DNA of 64,000 nt from Arthrobacter sp. P2b. GTDB lineage: Bacteria > Actinomycetota > Actinomycetes > Actinomycetales > Micrococcaceae. A program made the translations under genes and the position numbers. The stretch lies in NCBI RefSeq assembly GCF_900168295.1, contig NZ_FVZL01000010.1, positions 46,166-110,165 on the forward strand. Reading direction: 5' to 3'. How positions within the stretch are numbered: the first letter of the stretch is position 1; the number at the start of each line of letters is the position of its first letter. Below, piece by piece: positions 18,624-28,761 of this stretch. Under the pieces are notes generated by a model. That model did no database searches. It was not told where the DNA came from and was given only the letters and a program-made list of their open reading frames with translations.

Positions 18624-19691
18624 TTAGCGTTCTGCTATTTCAGCAGCGGCTTCCAAGTAAGACAGGGCTCCACTGGAGGATGGGTCGTACGTCATGACCG
18701 TCTGCTGGTAGCTCGGTGCCTCTGAGATCCGTACCGAACGGGGCACCACTGCAGACAGCACCTGGTCGGGGAAGTGCGTCCGCACCTCGGCAGCAACCTG
18801 CGCAGCCAGGTTGGTGCGGCCGTCGTACATGGTGAGCAGGATGGTTGAGACGACGAGATCAGCGTTGAGGTGCTTCTGAATCATCTCGATGTTTTTGAGA
18901 AGCTGGCTCAAACCTTCGAGGGCATAGTATTCGCACTGGATAGGAATCAGGACTTCATTGGCTGCGCAGAAGGCGTTGACGGTGAGGAGCCCCAGGCTTG
19001 GCGGGCAGTCGATGAAGATGTAATCGAGACGCTCTTCGCCGTTCTTTTCACGGGTCTTTGCATAGACGTCGATCGCCCGGCGCAGTCGCTGCTCCCGTGC
19101 TACCAGCGATACCAGCTCAATCTCGGCACCTGCCAAGTGAATGGTGGCCGGCGCGCAGATGAGCTTGTCGATATCGGGGCACTGGGCCACCACATCTGCC
19201 AGGGCAACATCGTTGATCAGGACGTCATAGATGCTGTCCACATCGGCATGGTGCTCAATACCCAGCGCGGTGGAGGCATTGCCCTGGGGATCGATATCGA
19301 TCACCAGGACGTTCAGTCCCGCTGCTGCCAAAGCGGCGGCGATGTTGACGGTGGTGGTGGTCTTACCCACGCCGCCCTTCTGGTTGGACACGGTGAAGAT
19401 GCGTGTCTTTTCGGGACGCGGCAGCTTACGTCCCATCAGGCGCTCACGGCGCTTCGTTTCATGGGCCAGCTCCCGCGCAATAGGGCTGGAATCGTCGATT
19501 GCATCAATGATGTTGGTTCGACCTGCTGAGGTTGTTTCACGTGAAACAAGCGAGGAGGTTCCAAGGTTTGATACTTGTTTTGGGTGAATTCCCCCTCTGC
19601 CGGGGACCGAAAACGGGCCAGCGACAGAACGAGCTGACCCCAATGACACAAACGGCGGTATCCGTTGTGCGGAGGCTTCACTACTGGTCAC
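18624..19691 (-). CDS. parA: Chromosome-partitioning ATPase ParA
   Basis: 355 residues if GTG 19691 is the start. The deviant Walker A motif is [12 protein letters not shown] (about residues 109-120), with [10 protein letters not shown] and [11 protein letters not shown] downstream. It binds DNA non-specifically as an ATP dimer and moves ParB-parS complexes. The 95-residue N-terminal extension includes LVSRETTS, which is a parS site read as codons. Mycobacterial ParA has a comparable NVSRET segment, which supports translation of this extension. The exact start is uncertain because no clear Shine-Dalgarno sequence is present. Confidence 0.95.
   Translation of the reverse strand: MTSSEASAQRIPPFVSLGSARSVAGPFSVPGRGGIHPKQVSNLGTSSLVSRETTSAGRTNIIDAIDDSSPIARELAHETKRRERLMGRKLPRPEKTRIFTVSNQKGGVGKTTTTVNIAAALAAAGLNVLVIDIDPQGNASTALGIEHHADVDSIYDVLINDVALADVVAQCPDIDKLICAPATIHLAGAEIELVSLVAREQRLRRAIDVYAKTREKNGEERLDYIFIDCPPSLGLLTVNAFCAANEVLIPIQCEYYALEGLSQLLKNIEMIQKHLNADLVVSTILLTMYDGRTNLAAQVAAEVRTHFPDQVLSAVVPRSVRISEAPSYQQTVMTYDPSSSGALSYLEAAAEIAER
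19533..19548. other. parS: parS site 9, inside the parA coding region
   Basis: TGTTTCACGTGAAACA, exact consensus, embedded in the parA 5' coding region where the minus-strand codons read V-S-R-E-T. Confidence 0.97.
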
Positions 19692-19780
19692 TGGGGCACA
19701 CTCACTCTCGTTCAGCCAATTTTGCTGCCGTTGACTAGCCTAACTGCTTGACCCGGCAGACTTCGGTCACCGGGCCTTGA

Positions 19781-20431
19781 TTAGGATTTCTTTTGGGACT
19801 TGTTCACAACGATGCGGACTACGGTGGTGGGCTCCTCAAGCAGGTTGTCACCAACTGTAAGGACAGACGTCTGAACACCGCCCAATTTTCGAATGACCTT
19901 GGCGGCCTTCTCGATTTCCTCGGCCGCGCTGCGGCCTTTAATGGCAACAACCTCGCCATGGCCGGCCAGGAGGGGGATGGTGAGGCCGGCCAGGTTGCTC
20001 AAGGCAGAAACTGCCCGCGCTGTCACCACATCGGCTTCCACTTGGCCCACTGCCAGCTCAGCACGGGTCCGCATCACCGTCACGTTATCCAGTCCGAGGT
20101 CGTCGACCACTTCCTGAAGCCAGATCACCCTGCGTTCCAGCGGCTCGATCAGGGTCAGTTCCAGGTCCGGCCGCGCAATCGCGAGGCAGAGGCCGGGCAG
20201 CCCGGCGCCGCTTCCGACGTCGGCCACGTGGCTGCCCTGGGCAATCTCGCTTTCGATGACGGCGCAGTTGAGTACATGCCGGCTCCAGAGCCGCGGAATT
20301 TCCCGTGGGCCAATCAGCCCGCGCTCTGTTCCGGAAGTAGCCAGATGTTCGACGTAGCGCTTGGCCAGGTCCAGCCGGTCGCCGAAAATCTTCTCAGCGG
20401 CCAGAAGCTCAGCTGCCGTGATGTCAACCAT
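19781..20431 (-). CDS. rsmG: 16S rRNA (guanine527-N7)-methyltransferase
   Basis: 216 residues with the SAM-binding loop HVADVGSGAGLPGLCLAIA (about 69-87) and the family block LTLIEPLERRVIWLQEVVDDL. It methylates N7 of G527 in 16S rRNA. Its position between jag and parA is the standard actinobacterial gidB location. A start at ATG 20431 gives the usual family length. It is 21 bp downstream of jag and likely co-transcribed with yidC-jag. Confidence 0.95.
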   Translation of the reverse strand: MVDITAAELLAAEKIFGDRLDLAKRYVEHLATSGTERGLIGPREIPRLWSRHVLNCAVIESEIAQGSHVADVGSGAGLPGLCLAIARPDLELTLIEPLERRVIWLQEVVDDLGLDNVTVMRTRAELAVGQVEADVVTARAVSALSNLAGLTIPLLAGHGEVVAIKGRSAAEEIEKAAKVIRKLGGVQTSVLTVGDNLLEEPTTVVRIVVNKSQKKS

Positions 20432-20452
20432 GATTAGCGGGTCAGCAATTCT

Positions 20453-21019
20453 CTAGTCTGCGGAAACAACAATGTGGCGTCCGGTGCCTTCGCCCTCGGA
20501 CTCGCTGACGAGGCCCAGGTCAGCAACAGCGTCGTGAACAATCTTCCGCTCGTAGGCGCTCATCGGTTCCAGCGCCACGGACTGGCCGGTTTCCTTCACC
20601 GTAGCCGCAGCGTCTTCCGCGATCTTCTGCAGGTGGCCGGTGCGTTCCTGCCGGTAGCCGTTGATATCCAGGACCAGCCGTGAACGGTTCTCCGTCGCGG
20701 ACAGCACAGCAAGCCTGGTGAGCTCCTGAAGGGCTTCAAGGACTTCGCCGTCCTCGCCCACCAGGCTGTCCAGGCCTTCGGTCTCCTCTTCGGCAACGAT
20801 CGAAATATAGGTGCGGCCGTTGCGGACCTCAATGTCGATGTCCCCATCGATGTCAGCGATGTCGAGCAGTTCCTCCAAGTAATCCGCCGCGATGTCGCCT
20901 TCTTCTTCAAGACGGCTGACAGCTGAAACCTTGGGGGAGGAAGCTTCTTCGTTCACGGACTCGTCCTGATCTTCGAGGATCTCTTCAGAAAGGGCGTGTT
21001 CGGTACTCTCGGCTGACAT
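20453..21019 (-). CDS. jag: KH/R3H RNA-binding protein Jag (KhpB)
   Basis: 188 residues. An acidic 35-residue N-terminus is followed by a Jag/KH region (about 40-115) with DINGYRQER, and an R3H domain containing MSAYERKIVHDAV near residues 150-162. It binds RNA and, with KhpA in other Gram-positives, affects cell size and division. The ATG overlaps the yidC stop by one base (TAATG), showing tight coupling with the membrane insertase. Confidence 0.92.
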   Translation of the reverse strand: MSAESTEHALSEEILEDQDESVNEEASSPKVSAVSRLEEEGDIAADYLEELLDIADIDGDIDIEVRNGRTYISIVAEEETEGLDSLVGEDGEVLEALQELTRLAVLSATENRSRLVLDINGYRQERTGHLQKIAEDAAATVKETGQSVALEPMSAYERKIVHDAVADLGLVSESEGEGTGRHIVVSAD

Positions 21020-21993
21020 TACTTCTTCTTCCTGTTCTTGCGTTGTGGCTGGACACGCTGGCCCTTGGATTCAGCGACGGCGGCCGCGGCAGCAGCGTCC
21101 GCTGCTTCATCCTTCTTGCCGCTCAGGATCGAAAGGGCCGGAAGGCCCTTGGCGGCACGGCGTTCGGCGAGGGCCTTTGCGGCGGGGGATCCCGGCGTCG
21201 GCATGCGGCGGATGACGAAGAACTGCTGGCCCATGGTCCACAGGTTTGTGGTGGTCCAGTAGATCAGGACGCCAATGGGGAAGTTGATGCCACCCACGCC
21301 AAAGACGATGGGCAGGATGTAGAGCATCATCTTCTGCTGGCGCATGAAGGGGCTGGCCATGGCTTCTTCAGACATGTTCTTGGCCATGATCTGCTTCTGG
21401 GTGATGAACTGCGAGGCCGTCATGGCCAGGATCATCAGAATCGAGAGGATGGCAACAGTGATCTGGTTATCGCCGCCGCCGCCGTGCAGCAGCGTTGCAT
21501 TCAGCGGTGCACCGAAGATGGTGGAGTCGTCGAACTGCACCACCTGGTCGTGGCTCATGGCACCGATGCCCTCGCCCTTGTCGCGGGCACCGGAGATGCC
21601 GGACAGCACAGTGAACAGGGCGAAGAAGAACGGCATCTGGATCAGCATGGGCAGGCAGGCCGAGAACGGGTTGGTCCCGTGCTTCTTGTACATGGCCATC
21701 TGTTCCTGCGCCATTGCCTGGCGGGACAGCTGGTCCGTCTTGCCCTTGTACTTGTCCTGGAGCTTCTTCAGGTCCGGCTGCAGCAACTGCATGCCGCGCT
21801 GGGCCTTGATCTGCTTGACGAAGACGGGAATCAGGGCGGCACGGATCACCAGCACGAGGCCAATGATGGACAAGGTCCAGGTCCAGCCGGAGGCTTCAGG
21901 AAGCCCAATAGCAGTCAGGCCCTCATGGAAGCCCACCATGATGATGGACACAAGCCATTTGAACGGAAACATGATTGTTTCAAAGAAGTCCAT
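21019..21993 (-). CDS. yidC: Membrane protein insertase YidC/Oxa1 family
   Basis: 324 residues, with five or so membrane helices. It starts MDFFETIMFPFKWLVSIIM. The insertase hallmark Arg lies in the second helix (LVLVIRAALIPVFVKQIKAQ), followed by the coiled cytoplasmic hairpin RGMQLLQPDLKKLQDKYKGK. The insert ending near residue 190 is Gly/Asp-rich. The C-terminal basic tail (QRVQPQRKNRKKK) is a ribosome-contact feature. It inserts membrane proteins alone or with Sec. It sits between jag and yidD in the conserved rpmH-rnpA-yidD-yidC-jag block. Confidence 0.96.
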   Translation of the reverse strand: MDFFETIMFPFKWLVSIIMVGFHEGLTAIGLPEASGWTWTLSIIGLVLVIRAALIPVFVKQIKAQRGMQLLQPDLKKLQDKYKGKTDQLSRQAMAQEQMAMYKKHGTNPFSACLPMLIQMPFFFALFTVLSGISGARDKGEGIGAMSHDQVVQFDDSTIFGAPLNATLLHGGGGDNQITVAILSILMILAMTASQFITQKQIMAKNMSEEAMASPFMRQQKMMLYILPIVFGVGGINFPIGVLIYWTTTNLWTMGQQFFVIRRMPTPGSPAAKALAERRAAKGLPALSILSGKKDEAADAAAAAAVAESKGQRVQPQRKNRKKK

Positions 21994-22008
21994 ACTTATC
22001 CCTATTCG

Positions 22009-22401
22009 TCAGGCCGCACTGCGGCCTTCTTCATCAGTCCGAGCAGCCAAGTACTTGTCCGGGTTGTTCAGCACAACAATTGTGGGGGCTTGGCTCTCCG
22101 GCCAATCCCGCTTACCGGCGGGGACATGGTCCACGCCGCCGGCATTCCATGGATGGCAGCGGCCAAGGCGCCTGACTGCGAGCCAGCTGCCCTTGACGGC
22201 TCCATGGACAGTAACCGCTTCAAGGGCGTAGGCCGAGCATGAAGGGAAGAATCGGCAGACCTGGCCGTAGAAGGGAGAAATCACCTTGCGGTAGGCCTTG
22301 AGCAACACGATGAGGATGTTCCTGGGCAGGTTCCACAAGAACATCCCGACGGCGGCGGCAACAGGATGGGGACGGGCGACGACGGCGGTGGCGTTACGCA
22401 C
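22009..22401 (-). CDS. yidD: Membrane protein insertion efficiency factor YidD
   Basis: 130 residues. The core [24 protein letters not shown] with [10 protein letters not shown] and a later [10 protein letters not shown] is diagnostic for YidD (CxFxPSCSxYA...RCHPW). The amphipathic N-terminus associates with the inner membrane face near YidC. GTG start at 22401. It overlaps the end of rnpA by 8 bp. The 35-residue C-terminal tail exceeds the minimal family length. Confidence 0.95.
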   Translation of the reverse strand: MRNATAVVARPHPVAAAVGMFLWNLPRNILIVLLKAYRKVISPFYGQVCRFFPSCSAYALEAVTVHGAVKGSWLAVRRLGRCHPWNAGGVDHVPAGKRDWPESQAPTIVVLNNPDKYLAARTDEEGRSAA

Positions 22402-22804
22402 GCGGGGTCCCCTCCTGTGTTGTACCGGCCGAACCGTTGGCGGCAGCCTTCGGGAGGCGGCCGGCCAGCCGGGTCAGCGTCGATTCCAGTGCAGCGTTGT
22501 AGTCCGACAGCAGCTGATCCCAGCTGGCAGTCGCGGACGCAGGAAGCGCCCGGACCACTATGGCGAAGCCTGTGCCATGCTCGCGCAGCGACGCAGCACC
22601 TGCTTCTCTTAGTCTCCTCTTAACGAGGTTCCTGACCACAGCGTTCCCTACACTCTTGGAAACGATGAACCCGATCCGGCTGGGTTCGTCGGCAGCAATA
22701 GCTGCCGCATATAACACTACGTTCCGGCGCCCATTGCGGACACCGGAACGTACAGTTGTTGAAAAATCGGATGCAGTCCTTAAGCGGTTGCGGGTGGCCA
22801 GCAC
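22394..22804 (-). CDS. rnpA: Ribonuclease P protein component
   Basis: 136 residues from GTG 22804. It contains [24 protein letters not shown] (about 47-70), the conserved RNR-type RNA-binding helix of RNase P proteins. It assists the catalytic RNA in maturing tRNA 5' ends. It lies 41 bp downstream of rpmH, the usual arrangement. The C-terminal 20 residues are Ala/Gly-rich and probably disordered. Confidence 0.95.
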   Translation of the reverse strand: MLATRNRLRTASDFSTTVRSGVRNGRRNVVLYAAAIAADEPSRIGFIVSKSVGNAVVRNLVKRRLREAGAASLREHGTGFAIVVRALPASATASWDQLLSDYNAALESTLTRLAGRLPKAAANGSAGTTQEGTPRA

Positions 22805-22845
22805 CTTAAACTCGCAAAGAGATGTCTACCGAAAAGTTCAGTTAT

Positions 22846-22983
22846 TTAAGCCGACAGCTCGGTACGGCCCTTGCCACGACGGGCTGCCAGGATGGCGCGG
22901 CCGGCACGGGTACGCATACGAAGGCGGAAGCCGTGCTTCTTGGCTCGACGGCGGTTATTCGGCTGAAAAGTCCGCTTGCTCAC
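22846..22983 (-). CDS. rpmH: 50S ribosomal protein L34
   Basis: 45 residues from GTG 22983, beginning [20 protein letters not shown] and ending GRTELSA. It is a full-length, fully conserved L34, a very basic protein of the large subunit exit-tunnel region. It is the first gene of the minus-strand block and diverges from dnaA across the left half of oriC. Confidence 0.97.
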   Translation of the reverse strand: MSKRTFQPNNRRRAKKHGFRLRMRTRAGRAILAARRGKGRTELSA

Positions 22984-23450
22984 GTTAGTTACTCCAGTGG
23001 ATCAAAGGTGCGCCCACCCGATCAGTATGGGGAAGAACTGGCCGACGCTAAGTTTTGTATATGCACGCTTCCCCCGGCTGCTCAAACGCGGAGCGCCTGA
23101 GAGATTCAGATGGGGCCAAAAAGCGGACACAAAGGACTTCACAACGTTAGGGCAATTTAAGCCTTCGAGTCAAACCGGCTGGTCGCCCCCACGCTATCCC
23201 CAGCTGTGCCTAACCCACCCGCCGTGCCTGTGGATGAAGTGGCTCACAAGCCCCTTTTTCGAACAACAACCGTGTAATTATCCACAAGCTACTTGCCAGC
23301 TATCTTCTAGGCTTTTCATCCCCTAGAGTGGCTCAGTAGCCGATTATCCACGGACTGTGCATAACCCTGTGGATGAAGCTGAACCGATAGCGGTTCACGA
23401 CTTGCGGCTGCAGGCAATGCAGGCAAAGCAAGTTTTGAGGGAACCGATTG
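22984..23450. other. oriC: rpmH-dnaA intergenic region (left part of oriC)
   Basis: 467 bp without a gene. DnaA boxes: exact TTATCCACA at 23278-23286; near-consensus TGTGGATGA at 23229-23237 and 23369-23377; TTATCCACG at 23344-23352. It must also hold the divergent rpmH and dnaA promoters. The boxes just upstream of dnaA are well placed for autoregulation. Confidence 0.8.
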
Positions 23451-24872
23451 ATGACAGTAGACGAAGCCAACCACGCCAATACTGTCGGAAGTTCCTGGCG
23501 GCGCGTTGTCAGCCTGCTGGAACAGGACCACCGTGTTTCACCGCGGCAGCGTGGCTTTGTCATCCTCGCCCAGGCGCAGGGCCTGATTGGCTCCACCCTC
23601 CTGGTGGCGGTTCCCAATGAACTCACCCGTGAAGTCCTCCAGACGCAGGTCAAGGACGCCCTCGATGATGCCCTGCACAACGTCTTCTCCGAGGACATCC
23701 GGTGCGCCATCGACGTCGACACAGACCTGGTTCCCATCCACGAGGAGCCCGAACCCGCCGTCGAGCCGTCCTTCGCTTCGGACCAGCTGATCGAGCAAAA
23801 GCCGCAGCCCATGCTTCCCAGCACCTCCCATGAGTTTGGCCGGCTGAATCCGAAGTATGTCTTCGACACCTTCGTGATCGGTTCCTCCAACCGGTTCGCC
23901 CACGCTGCCGCCGTCGCCGTCGCCGAGGCCCCGGCAAAGGCATACAACCCGCTGTTCATCTACGGCGATTCCGGATTGGGCAAGACCCACCTCCTGCACG
24001 CGATCGGCCACTATGCCCGCCGCCTGTACAGCGGTATCCGCGTCCGCTACGTCAACTCCGAAGAATTCACCAACGACTTCATCAACTCCATCCGCGATGA
24101 CGAAGGCGCCAGCTTCAAGACCACGTACCGGAACGTGGACGTCCTGCTCATCGACGACATCCAGTTCCTGGCCGGCAAGGACCGGACGCTGGAGGAGTTC
24201 TTCCACACATTCAACTCGCTGCACAACAACAACAAGCAGGTGGTCATCACCTCGGACCAGCCGCCCAAGCTGCTCGCGGGGTTCGAAGACCGGATGAAGT
24301 CCCGCTTCGAGTGGGGCCTGCTGACAGATATCCAGCCGCCGGAACTTGAAACCCGCATCGCCATCCTCCGCAAGAAGGCCCTGAGCGAAGGTCTGTCCGC
24401 GCCCGATGATGCCCTCGAGTACATCGCTTCCAAGATCTCCAGCAATATCCGTGAACTCGAAGGTGCCCTGATCCGCGTCACGGCCTTCGCCAGCCTCAAC
24501 CGGGAGGCCGTGGATGTGGCGCTGGCGGAAATGGTCCTCAAGGACCTCATCACCGACGACGGCGCCCAGGAGATCACCTCGAGCCAGATCCTGCAGCAGA
24601 CGGCCGACTACTTCAAGCTCAGCATGGAAGAGCTCTGCAGCAAGTCACGGACCCGCACTTTGGTGACTGCCCGGCAGATCGCCATGTACCTGTGCCGGGA
24701 GCTGACGGACATGTCCTTGCCCAAGATTGGACAGGAGCTCGGCGGCCGCGACCACACCACCGTCATCCACGCCGACCGGAAGATCCGCGAGCTGATGGCC
24801 GAACGCCGTGTGATCTACAACCAGGTAACAGAGCTGACCAACCGCATCAAGCAGCAGCAGCGCGACTCCTAA
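23451..24872 (+). CDS. dnaA: Chromosomal replication initiator protein DnaA
   Basis: 473 residues from ATG 23451 (GAGGGA upstream; a TTG directly before it would add one Met). Domain I covers about 1-85, the linker about 86-130, and the AAA+ domain has Walker [13 protein letters not shown] and Walker [13 protein letters not shown]. The C-terminal domain IV carries the DnaA-box-binding signature [15 protein letters not shown]. It opens oriC and recruits helicase. Part of its linker-coding sequence (23731-23796) recurs at 16612-16679. Confidence 0.98.
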   Translation: MTVDEANHANTVGSSWRRVVSLLEQDHRVSPRQRGFVILAQAQGLIGSTLLVAVPNELTREVLQTQVKDALDDALHNVFSEDIRCAIDVDTDLVPIHEEPEPAVEPSFASDQLIEQKPQPMLPSTSHEFGRLNPKYVFDTFVIGSSNRFAHAAAVAVAEAPAKAYNPLFIYGDSGLGKTHLLHAIGHYARRLYSGIRVRYVNSEEFTNDFINSIRDDEGASFKTTYRNVDVLLIDDIQFLAGKDRTLEEFFHTFNSLHNNNKQVVITSDQPPKLLAGFEDRMKSRFEWGLLTDIQPPELETRIAILRKKALSEGLSAPDDALEYIASKISSNIRELEGALIRVTAFASLNREAVDVALAEMVLKDLITDDGAQEITSSQILQQTADYFKLSMEELCSKSRTRTLVTARQIAMYLCRELTDMSLPKIGQELGGRDHTTVIHADRKIRELMAERRVIYNQVTELTNRIKQQQRDS

Positions 24873-25397
24873 GCGCCCCGCCTATACCTTATTAACAGGT
24901 GCATGTGGATAAGCCTGTGGATAGTTAAGGGGACAACCGCGGTTAATGGGCTTAAAACCCTTAAGCCGCCTGTGGATCGGCAAAATCGCCAAAATTCTTA
25001 TCCCCATCCACACCCTGTTTAAAACCTGCTGCGCCCACAGTCCATGAACAGGGCTTAACCGCCGGAACGCGGGGCGGGACGAGGTTATCCACAGTTTCCA
25101 CAGCAGTTATTAACACTACTAATCCCAAAAAATTGAAATCCCTCAAACAACAAGATCGATCCGCACCCCGCAAGGGTCGGGCCGGGCCGCCCCGGCCTTC
25201 CCCAGGACGGACTCGGGGGATGGGTTAATCCCGGATCTTCCGGCTAAGCTGTCAGCAGCGCTCCCATCCTCGGGTTCCTGCGTGGTTTCCATCAGCAGGG
25301 ACCATGCACGTTCCGTGTGTGGGGCACCACTTTTTGGGATTCCCCCACGGGAGTTTCCAGTCCACATGGCAGCAGCAATGAAAGGCGGCACCCTTCC
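24873..25397. other. oriC: dnaA-dnaN intergenic region (main oriC)
   Basis: 525 bp without a gene. DnaA boxes: exact TGTGGATAA at 24904-24912 and TTATCCACA at 25085-25093; variants at 24916-24924, 24971-24979 and 24998-25006. An AT-rich tract from about 25099 to 25150 follows the last strong box and is the best candidate for the duplex unwinding element. The right part carries the dnaN promoter and ribosome binding site. Confidence 0.88.
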
Positions 25398-26522
25398 GTG
25401 AAGTTCAGAGTCGATCGGGACGTCCTGGCAGAAGCCGTCACCTGGACAGCCCGGTCCTTGTCTCCGCGGCCGCCTGTGCCCGTACTTTCCGGGCTGCTTT
25501 TGAAGGCTGAGGCCGGAACAGTCAGCCTCTCGAGCTTTGACTACGAAACCTCCGCCCGCCTGGAAATTGCAGCCGACATCCGGGACGAAGGCACCATCCT
25601 GGTGTCCGGGCGCCTGCTTGCCGATATCTGCCGAAGCCTCCCGTCGGCTCCTGTCGACGTCGAAACCGACGGCAACAAGGTGACTCTCACCTGCCGCCGC
25701 AGCAGCTTCCACCTGGCCACAATGCCTGAAGCCGAATATCCGCCGCTGCCGGCGTTGCCGGCTATCAGCGGAACCGTGCCCGGGGACTCCTTCGCCCAGG
25801 CTGTTTCCCAGGTGATCATCGCTGCGAGCAAGGACGACACCCTCCCCATCCTGACCGGTGTCCGGATGGAAATCGAAGACGACCTGATCACCCTTCTCGC
25901 CACGGACCGCTACCGCCTTGCCATGCGTGAGGTTCCGTGGAAGCCGGTGACCCCCGGCATCTCCACCAGCGCCCTGGTCAAGGCAAAAACCCTGAACGAA
26001 GTAGCGAAAACGCTCGGCAACAGCGGAGATATCAACCTGGCCCTCTCCGACGACGACAGCCGCCTGATCGGCTTCGAAAGCGGCGGACGCACCACCACGT
26101 CCCTGCTGGTTGACGGCGACTACCCGAAGATCCGCTCGCTCTTCCCGGAATCCACCCCCATCCACGCCACGGTGCAGACCCAGGAACTGGTGGAGGCTGT
26201 CCGCCGTGTGTCGCTCGTGGCCGAACGCAACACCCCGGTCCGGCTTGCCTTCACCGAGGGCCAGCTGAACCTGGACGCCGGTACCGGCGAAGACGCCCAG
26301 GCATCAGAGGAACTTGAGGCCCAGCTTTCCGGTGAGGACATCACGGTGGCCTTCAACCCGCACTACCTGGTGGAAGGCCTGAGCGTCATCGAAACCAAGT
26401 TCGTCCGGTTCTCCTTCACCTCTGCTCCCAAGCCCGCAATGATCACCGCCCAGGCAGACGCCGACGGCGAGGACCAGGATGACTACCGTTACCTGGTGAT
26501 GCCCGTCCGCCTCCCCAACTAG
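25398..26522 (+). CDS. dnaN: DNA polymerase III sliding clamp (beta subunit)
   Basis: 374 residues from GTG 25398 (AAAGGCGG upstream), giving the standard clamp N-terminus MKFRVDRDVLAEAVTWTARS. Three tandem clamp folds are recognisable. The third contains AFNPHYLVEGL and ends with the conserved YLVMPVRLPN, which forms part of the peptide-binding pocket. It tethers polymerase and many repair proteins to DNA. Longer in-frame starts would run into the oriC region and are rejected. Confidence 0.97.
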   Translation: MKFRVDRDVLAEAVTWTARSLSPRPPVPVLSGLLLKAEAGTVSLSSFDYETSARLEIAADIRDEGTILVSGRLLADICRSLPSAPVDVETDGNKVTLTCRRSSFHLATMPEAEYPPLPALPAISGTVPGDSFAQAVSQVIIAASKDDTLPILTGVRMEIEDDLITLLATDRYRLAMREVPWKPVTPGISTSALVKAKTLNEVAKTLGNSGDINLALSDDDSRLIGFESGGRTTTSLLVDGDYPKIRSLFPESTPIHATVQTQELVEAVRRVSLVAERNTPVRLAFTEGQLNLDAGTGEDAQASEELEAQLSGEDITVAFNPHYLVEGLSVIETKFVRFSFTSAPKPAMITAQADADGEDQDDYRYLVMPVRLPN

Positions 26523-26523
26523 T

Positions 26524-26576
26524 CCCCATCGGCTCCCAGCCTTCGCAAGCTCAGGCCGGGCCCCTCGCCGATGGGG
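26524..26576. repeat. Inverted repeat between dnaN and gnd
   Basis: CCCCATCGGC (26524-26533) and GCCGATGGGG (26567-26576) are perfect complements separated by 33 bp. It follows the dnaN stop at once. It could attenuate read-through, but there is no T run. Confidence 0.5.
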
Positions 26577-26619
26577 CCCCAACCACCGCCACCCTCGCCT
26601 CGCAGAAAAGAGTTCCACC

Positions 26620-27504
26620 ATGCACATTGGACTGATCGGCCTTGGCAAAATGGGATTCAACATGCGCGAACGGCTGCGCAAGGGCGGCATCGAGGTCACG
26701 GGTTATGACCGCAACCCGGACGTCACCGACGTCGCCTCGGTGGATGAACTCCTCGCCGCCATCCCGGCGCCCCGGCTGGTCTGGGTGATGGTTCCGGCCG
26801 GCGCGGTCACCGATGCCGTCATCATGGAACTGGCGGAGAAGCTGGACGAGGGCGACCTGGTGGTCGACGGCGGCAACTCCCGCTTCACCGAGGACCAGAA
26901 GCACGGCGAGCTCCTCGCCGCCAAAGGCATCCGGTTCGTTGACTGCGGAGTATCCGGAGGTGTCTGGGGGCTGCAGAACGGCTACGGCCTGATGGCCGGC
27001 GGGGACGCCGCAGACATCGAACGTGCACTGCCGGTCTTCGATGCACTGCGTCCCGAAGGTGAACGCGAGGACAGCTTTGTGCATGTAGGCGGCATCGGCG
27101 CCGGCCACTACGCCAAGATGGTCCACAACGGAATCGAATACGGCCTGATGCAGGCCTACGCCGAGGGCTACCAGCTGCTCGCTTCCAAGGACATCATCAA
27201 CGACCTGCCCGGCACCTTCCGCGCCTGGCAAAAAGGCACCGTGGTCCGGTCATGGCTCCTTGACCTGCTGGTCAAGGCACTGGAAGAGGACCCTGGGCTG
27301 CAGAACATCGACGACTACGTCGAGGATTCCGGCGAAGGCAGATGGACGGTGGAAGAGGCCATCGCCAACGCCATCCCCGCCCCGGCCATCACGGCCGCAC
27401 TGTTTGCCAGGTTCGAGTCCCGTGAAGATAGTTCCCCTGCCATGAAAATGGTGTCTGCCCTCCGGCACCAATTCGGCGGACACGCAACCCGTCCGGCCAA
27501 GTAG
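26620..27504 (+). CDS. gnd: 6-phosphogluconate dehydrogenase, decarboxylating (short, GntZ/YqeC type)
   Basis: 294 residues, the short form of the family. MHIGLIGLGKMGFNMRERL is the NAD(P)-binding loop, VVDGGNSRFTED and DCGVSGGVWGLQNGYGLMAGG are the family signature, and GHYAKMVHNGIEYG holds the catalytic Lys. It oxidises 6-phosphogluconate to ribulose 5-phosphate in the pentose phosphate pathway. Short forms are often NAD-dependent (family knowledge). Location between dnaN and recF is common in actinobacteria. Confidence 0.94.
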   Translation: MHIGLIGLGKMGFNMRERLRKGGIEVTGYDRNPDVTDVASVDELLAAIPAPRLVWVMVPAGAVTDAVIMELAEKLDEGDLVVDGGNSRFTEDQKHGELLAAKGIRFVDCGVSGGVWGLQNGYGLMAGGDAADIERALPVFDALRPEGEREDSFVHVGGIGAGHYAKMVHNGIEYGLMQAYAEGYQLLASKDIINDLPGTFRAWQKGTVVRSWLLDLLVKALEEDPGLQNIDDYVEDSGEGRWTVEEAIANAIPAPAITAALFARFESREDSSPAMKMVSALRHQFGGHATRPAK

Positions 27505-27549
27505 CATCCACCGGGGACCGCTGCTGTCCCCAGAATTGTCGAAACCCGC

Positions 27550-28761
27550 GTGTATCTGGAACACCTTTCCCTGACCGATTTCCGCAGCTACGCCCAGGTT
27601 GACCTTGCCTTCGAACCGGGCGTCACCGTCCTGGTGGGATACAACGGCATCGGCAAAACCAACCTGATGGAAGCCATTGGCTACCTTGCCACGCTGAGCT
27701 CCCACCGGGTCAGTTCAGACGGACCCCTCCTGCGGTTCGGTACAGACCGCGCACTCGTCAGGGCACGGCTTGTCCGCGGCGGGCAAACCACCGTCCTGGA
27801 ACTGGAAATCAACGCCGGGCGGGCTAACCGCGGCCGCATCAACCGCAGCAACCCGGTACGTGCCCGCGATCTGCTGGGCATTTGCCAGACCGTCCTCTTC
27901 GCTCCGGAGGACCTGGCGCTGGTCAAGGGTGACCCTTCGAACCGCCGGCGTTTCCTGGACGAACTGCTCGCCAGCCTCATCCCGCACCACGCTGCCACCC
28001 GCAGCGACTACGACAGGGTGCTGAAACAACGCAACGCCCTGCTCAAATCGGCGCGCGGCGGAAAGTTCACCTCCGGACACGAGGCAACCCTGGACGTATG
28101 GGACCAGCACATGGCAAAAGCGGGCGCCGAACTGCTCCACGCGCGCCTCGAACTGGTGGAGCGCCTGCGCCCGCACCTGGCACGCGCCTATGCCGAACTG
28201 ACGGACGGGTCCAAATCCGCTGACGCCACCTACCGCTCCACGCTGCAGAACCAGATGGACGACGACGGCGCGCCGCTGCCAGGTGGGCCACGCACCACAG
28301 TGCCAGGCACCGCCGTCGAACCGGACGACCTGCGCGCCTTATCCGTGGAAGAGCTCACCGAACGCTACGTCCGGGCCTTCGCCGAATCACGGAAAAAGGA
28401 GGTGGAACGCGGTATTTCGCTGGTGGGCCCGCACCGCGATGACCTGGAACTTGTCCTGGGACAGGCGCCGGCGAAAGGCTATGCCTCGCACGGTGAAACC
28501 TGGTCCATGTGCCTGTCCCTTCGGCTGGCTTCCTACTACGTGATGCTCGACGACGCCCGCACGGGCGGGTCCGCCCCCATCCTGATCCTCGACGACGTTT
28601 TTGCCGAACTGGATGTGCAGCGGCGGCGTAAACTGGCCGCTATAGTCTCCGGCGCGGAACAGGTCCTGGTGACCGCCGCCGTCGACGCCGATATCCCGGA
28701 AGAGCTGTCCGGACGGCGGGTGAAAGTCATCCCGGGAGGAATTGATGGTCAGGGACAGTGA
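27550..28761 (+). CDS. recF: DNA replication/repair protein RecF
   Basis: 403 residues from GTG 27550. Walker A VGYNGIGKTNLMEA (about 32-45), ABC signature region SHGETWSMCLSLRLA (about 314-328) and Walker B ILILDDVFAELD (about 345-356). It is an SMC-like ATPase that helps load RecA at gaps in single-stranded DNA. Note GYNGIGKTN in place of the more common GxNGxGKTN with Q or A at the second position. The stop overlaps the DUF721 start by 17 bp. Confidence 0.96.
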   Translation: MYLEHLSLTDFRSYAQVDLAFEPGVTVLVGYNGIGKTNLMEAIGYLATLSSHRVSSDGPLLRFGTDRALVRARLVRGGQTTVLELEINAGRANRGRINRSNPVRARDLLGICQTVLFAPEDLALVKGDPSNRRRFLDELLASLIPHHAATRSDYDRVLKQRNALLKSARGGKFTSGHEATLDVWDQHMAKAGAELLHARLELVERLRPHLARAYAELTDGSKSADATYRSTLQNQMDDDGAPLPGGPRTTVPGTAVEPDDLRALSVEELTERYVRAFAESRKKEVERGISLVGPHRDDLELVLGQAPAKGYASHGETWSMCLSLRLASYYVMLDDARTGGSAPILILDDVFAELDVQRRRKLAAIVSGAEQVLVTAAVDADIPEELSGRRVKVIPGGIDGQGQ

